Positions 33,446-41,844 of a stretch of DNA of 46,412 nt are shown piece after piece. The notes beneath the pieces are model-generated. The model had not been told where the DNA came from. It did no database searches and saw only the letters and a list, made by a program, of their open reading frames with translations. A program made the translations under genes and the position numbers. Origin of the DNA: G020354085 sp964482055. Lineage in GTDB: Bacteria; Pseudomonadota; Gammaproteobacteria; Acidiferrobacterales; Sulfurifustaceae. The stretch spans positions 1 to 46,412 of the forward strand of contig CAYZVX010000011.1 in the NCBI GenBank assembly GCA_964482055.1. The letters are read 5' to 3'. Position 1 is the stretch's first letter; each line of letters opens with the position of its first letter.

Positions 33446-33936
33446 GGCAAGCAGCTGCTGGTGCCCTGAATCTGATTGCTGATCCAAGCGAGAATCGTCT
33501 GGTAGTTGGGATCGGCCGTCGAGGCGAATATGTCGCCGCCGGCGTGGCTGCCCACGATCGATTGCGCCCCGGCCAGGGGTTCGAGCAGAAGCTTGCTCTG
33601 CGCTGGATCGGTCAGATTGGCGAACCCCTTGGCCGCCCGATAGTTGTAGTCCATCTCCGCGGTGTTGGGCTGCGCGTTCGCGTAAATCTTGAACGCGCCC
33701 CCAGCGCTCGCATTGATCAGATGGCAGCCGGCGGCCGAACAGGTTCGCCCCCCGATGTCCTGATCGAAAATCGAGTTGACCGTGGCCTGAAACGTCGGGC
33801 AGTCGAGCGTACCGACACCCTGCAGCTCCGCGTTCGACACCGGATCACCGCAGGCGCCAACGACAACCCCCAGCACCACTAACAAAAGCGAGGCGGGCCC
33901 GCTGCCCGCCTCGTTGTCCCACCGCCACAACCCCAT
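33442..33936 (-). CDS. Small heme-type lipoprotein with CX4CH motif
   Basis: 164 residues. Lipobox VGACG (Cys near residue 29). The only cytochrome-like site is GGRTCSAAGCHLI, a CX4CH instead of the usual CXXCH. CX4CH sites carry heme in some multiheme cytochromes, but Cys-His could also be a degenerate site. The C-terminus (YQTILAWISNQIQGTSSCLP) matches the end of the large cytochrome before it (YTTIFNWINAGCTP), suggesting a duplicated cytochrome-like domain. It is 11 bases after that gene. Confidence 0.78.
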   Translation of the reverse strand: MGLWRWDNEAGSGPASLLLVVLGVVVGACGDPVSNAELQGVGTLDCPTFQATVNSIFDQDIGGRTCSAAGCHLINASAGGAFKIYANAQPNTAEMDYNYRAAKGFANLTDPAQSKLLLEPLAGAQSIVGSHAGGDIFASTADPNYQTILAWISNQIQGTSSCLP

Positions 33937-33947
33937 GGGCCTCTATT

Positions 33948-36713
33948 CTACGGAGTGCATCCCGCGTTGATCCAGTTAAAGATGGTCGTGTAATCCGCGT
34001 CCGTCACCGTGAGCACGGGTCCCGCCGGCGTCCCGACCTGGGGATGAACTGGATTCGTGCCGGTCGACGTCGCCCGGCGCAACAGCGGCGTATTGGCCGC
34101 ATCGCACACGTTGTTGACCATGCTGAGCGTGACGTTGAAGTCGCCCTCGGCCTGGCCGGTCAGCACATAGCGCTGGCCGCTGAAGGTTGGAGGCGGCGCA
34201 GTTGGAGTGGAGCCCACGGCCCGGTGGCAGGAGCCGCAGCGATTGAGCAGGATCGGATGCACGCTCGAGTCGAAGACCGAACGGCTCAAGCCGCTGATCC
34301 CACGGATAGCGCCTGAGCCATCCGTCGGGCTGTTGAAGTACTGGCCGCCCAGATCGATCCACTCGGATACCAGGCGCTTTTCCGAAGGATTGAGCATCGC
34401 GCTGTGGTCCGGAACTCCGGTGAGAGACTTGCCCGCGCGCAGCTCTTGATTGAACAGCACCTCGATCAGGTGGCTCGATCGGGCGCTGCCGGCTTCGACC
34501 TGCGGCTCCTGGCGCTGGATCTCGATCTCGTCATTGTTGACCACCAGTACCGGCTGGCCGTTCGCGTCCAGAACCGGGTCGCCGACCATCAGCTCCTCGT
34601 ACGACGTCATCCGGCCGGTGCCGCCCACCGTGCTGCGCAGATCGAGTCTGGCCGGGTCGTTATGGCAAGCTGTGCAGGTATTGGCTCCGCGGTCCTTGGT
34701 CCAAAGCGGCGCGATATGCGTCGGATAGTCGATCACGATCGTGCCATCCGGCTTGAGCGGCGACGGCGTGGTGAGCCCCGTATAGTCGATCGTGAGCGGC
34801 GCGTCCGGCGCGCGACCGGCCATCGTCTGGTTTGTCCACACGTCGGCGTACTGCAGATGTGGCTTGAGACGCAGAACGGAGGAATCGACGCGGGTGCGCG
34901 TCTCGGCCATAGACTCGCCGGAGGCCGCGGCCAACACAGGCACGGTATTCGGATGGTTGCCTGCAACCGGCGCCGCATTGATCGAGTTGCCGCGGCGCGG
35001 CGAATGGCACCCATTGCAGGTGCGGGTTTCGCCGGGGCGCACCTGGATCCAGTTGGTGTGCGGCGTGAAACCGCGCCCGTCCTTGTCGAGGACGGTAATC
35101 GCGATCGGCGTGTCGGCCGGGACTTCGACCTTGAACGAGCCGTCCGGCTCGACCTCGGCGTAGCCGAGGATCTGCTGCATTTCAAAATCCGTTTCACCGA
35201 TCGCCGCGCGCGATATGCCCGGGCGCGTCGGCACCGCCTTGGTGATACGCACGAAACGCGCCGGGCGCTGAACGGCCGTGGTCAGCGCCGGGTTCTTGAG
35301 GCGCGCGATATCCGCAACGCCACCGGCCTGCGGAATGCTCTCACCCGCAGCGAGCACCGGGCTGCCCATGCGGCCCTGGCTGTCCGTGTCGTACACGCTC
35401 TTGACGTTGAGCACGCCCTTGCCGGCGCCGGCGAGCGTCGGATCCAGTGCCTTGTCGCCAATGACGTTGGGCAGTGGCCGCGGCTGGATCGCCACCGGAT
35501 CGAGCACGGCATAGCCGGTGGGCGCTGTCACAATCGGTAGGTAGTTCCCGGTGCTGAGGTCGAGCATGCCCGCACTGTAGACGGGCGTCATCTCCTCCGG
35601 CTCCGGCAAGCCCGTGAGCGGATTGATCTCCGTTGGGCAGGTTTCAATGCCAACGGCCACGCATGACGGCGTCCAGCTCACAAGTGCGCGATTTGTTCCG
35701 TCCCACAGCGGGTACGGCGTGCTGAAGCGGCCGAACTGCGAAATGCCCCTGCCGAAGTTGATCGGGTGCGCGGTCGCCTGCCTCTGGCCACCGCAGGCGG
35801 GCAGGCGGCTATCGGCCGGCTCGCAATTCTCGGAGTAGTTCCGAACGTCGATCTCCATGAGCGCGCCGCCTTCCCGCGTGCCGGACAACGGCATCAGGGA
35901 GGAGATCAGGCGACCGTTCGGCATCTCGCGCGGATGCAGGAAGCTGTTGCCGGGGCTGTGCGCGCCGTACAGCACGAACATGTTGGTCCCGTCCGGATTG
36001 GTGAAGAAGACGCTGAACTGGTTGCGCCCGCCCACATGGTCCCAGCGCGAGTACATGATCTCGCCGGTTTGCAGCACCGTCGGATTGCGGTCGTGGCTCT
36101 GGTTGAAGGATATCTGGCGGCAGTTGCTGCCGTCGTTGTTCATGACGTGCAGCGTGGTGACGCGCTCACGCTCGTATTCATCGAGATAGGCGAACGGTGT
36201 CTCGCCCGCCGCGGCCATCAACTGGCGCGATTTTTCCTGGCGGTTCGAGACGAACACGATGCGCCCGTCCGGCAGGTAGGCCGGATCGACATCGTCACCG
36301 GGGGCAGCGGCGTCGCAATTGATCGTGCGGATCTGCTTCGTGGCCAGGTCGTATTCACGAATCCGCCAACCGGGGTCGCCGGGCTTGCGCATCGTGAATA
36401 GCAGCTTGGTCGCGTCGTACGACACCTCCGGGTCGGACACGTCGCCCTGGCCGTTCGTTTCCGCGCAGGTGATGCAGATCTCCGGCGCCGTGACCGACGA
36501 ACGCTCGCGCATGTAAAGATCGCCGCCGGCCGCGAACGTGATGGCATCGGTGGGATTGCCGAGGGTCTCGACCTTGCGCTTGACGTAGGCGATCGCGACA
36601 TCGCCCTGCGCGGCCACCGACCCGTCGCCGCTGCTGCAGCCGGTAAGCGCGAAGCCTGCTGCAAGACCGACACCGACAAGGACAAGCAGGCTGTTGTTCT
36701 TCAGAGCACGCAT
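33948..36713 (-). CDS. Three-heme c-type lipoprotein with WD40-like (PD40) propeller region
   Basis: 921 residues from the ATG at 36713, with AAGGAGG five bases upstream. Lipobox LTGC (Cys 26). Residues about 60-400 carry PD40/TolB-like repeats (DPEVSYDATKLLFTMRKPG, DPAYLPDGRIVFVSNRQ, YSRWDHVGGRNQFSVF). Then come three heme sites: CNGCH (about 566), CTACH (about 680), CGSCH (about 826). The overall plan recalls proteins annotated as HzsA-related, but nothing shows hydrazine chemistry. It should be an outer-membrane or surface electron carrier. It is the first gene of the 16-gene run and directly follows the riboswitch-like leader. Confidence 0.87.
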   Translation of the reverse strand: MRALKNNSLLVLVGVGLAAGFALTGCSSGDGSVAAQGDVAIAYVKRKVETLGNPTDAITFAAGGDLYMRERSSVTAPEICITCAETNGQGDVSDPEVSYDATKLLFTMRKPGDPGWRIREYDLATKQIRTINCDAAAPGDDVDPAYLPDGRIVFVSNRQEKSRQLMAAAGETPFAYLDEYERERVTTLHVMNNDGSNCRQISFNQSHDRNPTVLQTGEIMYSRWDHVGGRNQFSVFFTNPDGTNMFVLYGAHSPGNSFLHPREMPNGRLISSLMPLSGTREGGALMEIDVRNYSENCEPADSRLPACGGQRQATAHPINFGRGISQFGRFSTPYPLWDGTNRALVSWTPSCVAVGIETCPTEINPLTGLPEPEEMTPVYSAGMLDLSTGNYLPIVTAPTGYAVLDPVAIQPRPLPNVIGDKALDPTLAGAGKGVLNVKSVYDTDSQGRMGSPVLAAGESIPQAGGVADIARLKNPALTTAVQRPARFVRITKAVPTRPGISRAAIGETDFEMQQILGYAEVEPDGSFKVEVPADTPIAITVLDKDGRGFTPHTNWIQVRPGETRTCNGCHSPRRGNSINAAPVAGNHPNTVPVLAAASGESMAETRTRVDSSVLRLKPHLQYADVWTNQTMAGRAPDAPLTIDYTGLTTPSPLKPDGTIVIDYPTHIAPLWTKDRGANTCTACHNDPARLDLRSTVGGTGRMTSYEELMVGDPVLDANGQPVLVVNNDEIEIQRQEPQVEAGSARSSHLIEVLFNQELRAGKSLTGVPDHSAMLNPSEKRLVSEWIDLGGQYFNSPTDGSGAIRGISGLSRSVFDSSVHPILLNRCGSCHRAVGSTPTAPPPTFSGQRYVLTGQAEGDFNVTLSMVNNVCDAANTPLLRRATSTGTNPVHPQVGTPAGPVLTVTDADYTTIFNWINAGCTP

Positions 36714-36774
36714 CTTCGCCTCCTTCGTGATCCGGCCTGCGCACCCGGCTCCACAACCGGAGAATTGCGCGCAA

Positions 36775-36870
36775 GGCGTCCGCTTCGGCGACCCGACCGG
36801 CCTGGGCGCGTGCGCGCCGTTAGCCTCGTGGTTTTGCGTCACTCCCTTTCGGGAGTTATGCCATGATCAA
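36775..36870 (-). ncRNA. Candidate cyclic-di-GMP-I (GEMM) riboswitch
   Basis: Read on the minus strand, GGCATAA is followed by a 6-bp stem ACTCCC/GGGAGT closed by a GAAA tetraloop (36841-36856). Next come GACGCAAAACCAC, then GAGGCTAA, a GGCGC/GCGCC hairpin, and CAGGCCGGTCGGGTCGCCGAAG. These are the GEMM-I landmarks in the right order: GNRA-capped stem, GACGCAAA-CC joint, tetraloop-receptor arm, and the CGGGT-GCCGAAG closing segment. A TACAAT -10-like box (36881-36886) would start the RNA just before it. About 60 bases separate it from the ATG at 36713, enough for an expression platform; CTCC and CCGG repeats there could form alternative hairpins. Identified by eye, without a covariance-model score. 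Confidence 0.68.
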
Positions 36871-37115
36871 AGCTCGTCTGATTGTACGAGTTCTAATCTT
36901 GCTACCGGCCGCCCTTTGTCGAGCCGGTTCCGGCGTACGTCGGCCAACCGGTTCGTCACGATCGGGGCAATGCGCCGCGCCTGATGCTGCGCTTCAGGAC
37001 AGAGTTCGCTCGCGCCGCCGACGGGCGGCGCAAGGCGGGCGCCGATTGGTGCGCTGCCGGAAAACCGGCGCGCGAAATGTTACAGCCCAGCGACAGTCAG
37101 CGTGAAAAGCAAGGA

Positions 37116-38096
37116 TTACCTGGACGCCTGTTGCAGACCGCGGGAGAAATACATCTTGCCGTGCTCGTCGATGACGACCGCTTCCACCCCGGGCATCTTG
37201 AGTGACTCGACGAACGCGATGCCTTCGGCGGGCCCTCTGAGGAACACGCTCTTGGTCAACCCGTCGGTGGTCGTTGCATCCGGCGCGATGACCGAGACGC
37301 TGATGACGCCGTGCGCCGGCCTGCCGGTCTTGGGGTCGAGAATGTGATGAACGCGCTCGCCACCCTTATTAATAAAGTAGCGCTCGTAGTCGCCCGAGGT
37401 GGAGATGGCGGCATCGACCAGGGGAATGATCGCGACCACGCTGTCCCGGTTGCGCGGATCGCGTATGGCGACGTTCCACGGGCGGCCGCGCTTGTCGCCG
37501 AGCACGCGGCTGTCCCCGCCCGCCTGCACAATGGCGTGACGAACGCCGCGCTTCTTCAGCAGCTCGATGCCGAGATCCACTGCGTAGCCCTTGGCAATGC
37601 CGCCGAGATCGATACGCACGCCCTCGCGTGCGAAGCGGATCGTGCTCTGGGCCGGATCGAGCACGAGATGCCGGTAGTTGATGCCGGGCAGCGCCTGCGC
37701 GATCTGCGCATCGCTCGGCTCCACGCCATGGCGGTAGTCGTACAGGTATCCGACGCTGGCGAACGTGATGTCGAACGCCCCACGGCTCAGCTCCGAGAAC
37801 TCGATGGCGCGTGCGATCAGGTCGAACTGCTCGCGCGAGATCTTGACCGGGTGCTTCGCTGCCTCGCGGTTGATGCGTGACAACTCCGAGTCCGGCTTGT
37901 AGGGGCTCATGAGATCGTCGATGCGGCGCATCTCGTCCATCACCGCCGCGATCGCTGCCCGACCTTCCGTGGCGTTGTCGTGCCACAGCTCCACGCGCAC
38001 CGATGTACCCATGATGGCCTGCTCGTCGGACAGCCACTCGGCGTGCACGGGACCAGCCAGGATGGACAGCAGAAAAACCAGCAGGATTCGCACCAT
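37116..38096 (-). CDS. apbE: FAD:protein FMN transferase (ApbE family), secreted
   Basis: 326 residues from the ATG at 38096 (a TTG just before it is unlikely). A signal peptide without lipobox (AGPVHAE) precedes the ApbE fold: MGTSVRVELWHD, MDEMRRIDDLMSPYKPDSELSRIN, GAFDITFASVGYLYDYR, RIDLGGIAKGYAVD, IVQAGGDSRVLG, AISTSGDYERYFI and HHILDPKTGRPA. The enzyme moves FMN from FAD to a Thr/Ser of extracytoplasmic proteins. I saw no obvious (S/T)GAT-type target motif in neighbouring proteins, so its substrate is open. It lies upstream of the cytochrome/TPR operon on the same strand, after a cysteine-rich secreted protein. Confidence 0.94.
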   Translation of the reverse strand: MVRILLVFLLSILAGPVHAEWLSDEQAIMGTSVRVELWHDNATEGRAAIAAVMDEMRRIDDLMSPYKPDSELSRINREAAKHPVKISREQFDLIARAIEFSELSRGAFDITFASVGYLYDYRHGVEPSDAQIAQALPGINYRHLVLDPAQSTIRFAREGVRIDLGGIAKGYAVDLGIELLKKRGVRHAIVQAGGDSRVLGDKRGRPWNVAIRDPRNRDSVVAIIPLVDAAISTSGDYERYFINKGGERVHHILDPKTGRPAHGVISVSVIAPDATTTDGLTKSVFLRGPAEGIAFVESLKMPGVEAVVIDEHGKMYFSRGLQQASR

Positions 38097-38130
38097 CAAG
38101 ACGTACCGTGTGGGACCAGGGGCGACCCTG

Positions 38131-38661
38131 TCAGCGGCAGCTGCCGCGACAGTGGATCACGCGCTCCGCGCAGGTGACGCGCGCAAAATCCTTGCCGAGG
38201 CTAAAGTTGATGTCACCGCCCACGTGCTGCTGGCTCGCGTTATTGCACTGCGTGCGCTCGGTGACATAAATGACGTCGCTCAACCAGGTCACGTCGCTGC
38301 AACCCGGCTGGCCCGCGCCAAAACGCACCCCCACGCGATAGGTGGCACAGCGAAGACCAGTATGGTTGACCCAGCCTTCGACGTACCAGCCGCCCTTGTT
38401 GCGCAGCCACGCCGTGAACCCGCCTGCCCTGGCATCTCCGAAGCTGAAGTCGAGCCGTTCCGGCGTGCCATCGGGCAGGCGCAGCGGAGCCGGCCGCGCC
38501 ACCGCGGTGGACCCGAGCATGGCGCTGTCATCGGGCTCCTGCGCCCGCGCCCCACCGGCGACGAGCGCCGCGGCGAGCAACACCGCGAGAGCCGGCGCGC
38601 GCACCGCCCGACCCCGCATCGGGCCGGCTGCTACTGCAAGGATCGATCCAGGTTGATTCAT
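38131..38661 (-). CDS. Secreted cysteine-rich protein next to ApbE, unknown function
   Basis: 176 residues from the ATG at 38661; a start at 38619 gives a more typical signal peptide (MRGRAVRAPALAVLLAAALVAGGARA). The mature part has six cysteines, including the end VTCAERVIHCRGSCR, and aromatic strand-like segments (GGFTAWLRNKGGWYVEGWVNH). I do not recognise a family. The gene lies 34 bases upstream of apbE and is likely co-transcribed, so it could be a partner or substrate of the flavin transferase, though no FMN target motif is visible. Confidence 0.7.
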   Translation of the reverse strand: MNQPGSILAVAAGPMRGRAVRAPALAVLLAAALVAGGARAQEPDDSAMLGSTAVARPAPLRLPDGTPERLDFSFGDARAGGFTAWLRNKGGWYVEGWVNHTGLRCATYRVGVRFGAGQPGCSDVTWLSDVIYVTERTQCNNASQQHVGGDINFSLGKDFARVTCAERVIHCRGSCR

Positions 38662-38810
38662 GCCCGGCGTAGCCCCATGTGAAAAATCGACTCGGCCCGG
38701 GCCTATTATCGAGCGCGCAGGTCAATATGTAAAAGGCCCAAGTGCTTGAGTGATCCGGACGGCGGGCTTCCTTGGATCACCGATCGATGTCAAGAGTGAG
38801 GAGAGCGTCG

Positions 38811-39194
38811 ATGGCAACTACAGCACTGCGCACCCTCCGCGCCTGTCTAGCACTGCTCGCGCTCCTCGCCGTGGGCGCACCGGCGCACGCCAGTAACCTG
38901 CAATTTTTGCGCGACGCCCCTGTCGCTAAGATGACCAAGGAAGACCTTGCGCTGTTTCAGTCGAGTCTTCGCGCGGCGCTGGATCAAAACGCGGACGGCA
39001 GCACGCGCCGCTGGGAGAACCCCGCGACCGGCGCCTCGGGCACGCTGACTCCCGTGTCGACCTTCGAGCAGGACGGTGCAAGGTGCCGGCGGCTCGAGAT
39101 CGTCAACACCGTGCAGGGTGTCACAGGGCGCAGCACCTTCAATATGTGCAGGCAGGCCGACGGGACCTGGGTTAGCGCCGCGCCGGAACGCTGA
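38811..39194 (+). CDS. Secreted surface-antigen-like protein (RT0821/Lpp0805 type)
   Basis: 127 residues from the ATG at 38811 with GAGGAG seven bases upstream; upstream in-frame codons are not needed. A signal peptide (to about GAPAHAS) is followed by a small domain with ALDQNADGSTRRWENPATGASGTLTPVSTF and CRRLEIVNTVQGVTGRSTFNMCRQADGTW. This matches the C-terminal surface antigen domain seen in RT0821/Lpp0805 family proteins. A 7-bp inverted repeat (GTGATCC/GGATCAC, 38750-38780) lies in its leader. Function unknown. Confidence 0.8.
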   Translation: MATTALRTLRACLALLALLAVGAPAHASNLQFLRDAPVAKMTKEDLALFQSSLRAALDQNADGSTRRWENPATGASGTLTPVSTFEQDGARCRRLEIVNTVQGVTGRSTFNMCRQADGTWVSAAPER

Positions 39195-39705
39195 CGCCAA
39201 TCAGCACCACCCGCCCGGGGACTACCGAGCAGACCATCAACCGTGGTCATTTTGTTCGCACCAGCGCGCAGGTCGGAATTTTTAATTCCACTCGTTGGCG
39301 AAAGCGGCTGTCCTTACAACGACACGACTCCTTACCAACACTCCGGTTCGCGGGATGCCACATCGTCTGGGCCGTCCGCTTCATGCCGCCACGCACATCT
39401 GAACGGTGCAGGTCTCGGCGTTTCATTACGGTGCCGTTTCACGTTCTGCCAGAAACTTGGCGCGCCATCGCAAGGCGGCGGCGTGCCGCACAATACCGGT
39501 CATAACGCCGAAAACCGTCGCCAGTCTGCAACAGTCAGCGCGGGACTTGCTGGAATTCCCAAACCCATTTTGCGATGATGAATTCGCATCACGCCAGCAC
39601 TGGATTGCGTTGCCGCTGCTAGCCGTTGGCCGCGGAAAGCACGCGCGTGCTCGGCGTTACCGATCCAAATCACCGCCTGCCGTGCATAAGGCAGAGGGAG
39701 AATAG
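39195..39705. other. 511-base spacer without a recognisable gene
   Basis: Two overlapping open frames exist here but their proteins look like random translation and have no good ribosome site. I see no RNA gene, clear promoter, terminator or repeat. It may be decayed coding sequence. Confidence 0.5.
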
Positions 39706-40137
39706 GTGCGACTCGAATACAAGTGTTTCGTTGGCGCCATGTTGATGGCCGTGCTGACGGGCTCCGCGCAAGGGTCCGAGCTCACCTACGGGGTCAAGGA
39801 GTGGTCGCTGGTCGGGAGCTCCGGCAGCATCCGCACTGTGTACGTCTCGCCGCAAGGGCTGCAAGACAAGCAGTACGTAGCCAAGGTGCTGAAGGAAATC
39901 GTGACGCGCTATGGCAGCGCGGGCCCGATACAGGTGATGATCTTCAACGACAGGCGCTTCACCCCCTCACACCTGCCCCTGACGAGAGAACAGATGCTGC
40001 ATCAGAAGGCGCAATACACGAAGAACCCCTACACGGCCGTCGAGGACTTCGTCTGGGTCTCCGTGGAAAATAGCCAGGTCTCGCCGCCGCTGATGAAACA
40101 TCGAAAGGACAAGATACGTCCCGGCCGCGCCGAGTGA
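39706..40137 (+). CDS. Small secreted protein of unknown function
   Basis: 143 residues from a GTG start with GAGGGAG five bases upstream. A signal peptide (to about SAQGSE, residue 24) is followed by a compact alpha/beta domain (TYGVKEWSLVGSSGSIRTVYVSPQG, VAKVLKEIVTRYGSAGPIQVMIFNDRRF) and a basic tail. I do not recognise a family. It stands alone between long spacers. Confidence 0.7.
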   Translation: MRLEYKCFVGAMLMAVLTGSAQGSELTYGVKEWSLVGSSGSIRTVYVSPQGLQDKQYVAKVLKEIVTRYGSAGPIQVMIFNDRRFTPSHLPLTREQMLHQKAQYTKNPYTAVEDFVWVSVENSQVSPPLMKHRKDKIRPGRAE

Positions 40138-40170
40138 CGGCCCGTGATTCGCCATGGCTGTTATCGGTGC

Positions 40171-40221
40171 CATGCGGGCTCGCTCCCTTCAGGTTCAACA
40201 CCCCCTGTGCCAGCCCGCATG
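40171..40221 (+). promoter_or_regulatory. Large leader hairpin before the nucleotide-sugar dehydrogenase
   Basis: A perfect 10-bp inverted repeat CATGCGGGCT/AGCCCGCATG encloses 31 bases, within which CAGG/CCTG can form an inner stem. There is no T run, so it does not look like an intrinsic terminator; it may be a leader structure of the gene starting at 40274 or a protein-binding site. Confidence 0.4.
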
Positions 40222-40273
40222 CAGGCAAGGCCCGGGCGCTCAACACAAAATGGACAATTGAAGGAAAGGTGAA

Positions 40274-41554
<1,281 letters not shown>

Positions 41555-41844
41555 CGCAACCGTCACACGGCGTATAGCGCGCCCTGCTCCGCCGATGAAT
41601 CCGCTGCCACGGTGAACGTGTGACTTGCCGGGCAACGAGCTCGGCAAGCGTAACATACGAGATACAGCCACCGTGGCACTCTACCGCGCCGGGGTCTAAC
41701 ATGGCAGCCACATTCGTTGGCGCCGCATTCCAGATGCATCCCGAACTTTTGCGGGTCTTGCGCGCGCCTTAAACGTCGGTTTGCCAAGCTGCGGGTGCGC
41801 GCGCCTTTCGCGTCCACCCGAAGAACAATAGACGGAGGGCCGGT
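41555..41844. other. 290-base spacer, nothing recognised
   Basis: It separates the sugar dehydrogenase from the InlB-repeat lipoprotein. I see no clear terminator, RNA or repeat in it. Confidence 0.5.

Noticed and set aside
33948..36713. Hydrazine synthase alpha subunit
   Set aside because: Only the overall plan (propeller part plus CXXCH sites) is similar; no beta or gamma subunit or other anammox gene is present.
37051..37074. Terminator after apbE (GCCGG/CCGGC hairpin with four-base loop)
   Set aside because: No T run follows on the minus strand; at most a weak hairpin.
39243..39705. Two small plus-strand ORFs in the spacer after the surface-antigen-like gene
   Set aside because: Protein composition looks random, the frames overlap each other, and no ribosome site or signal peptide is present.
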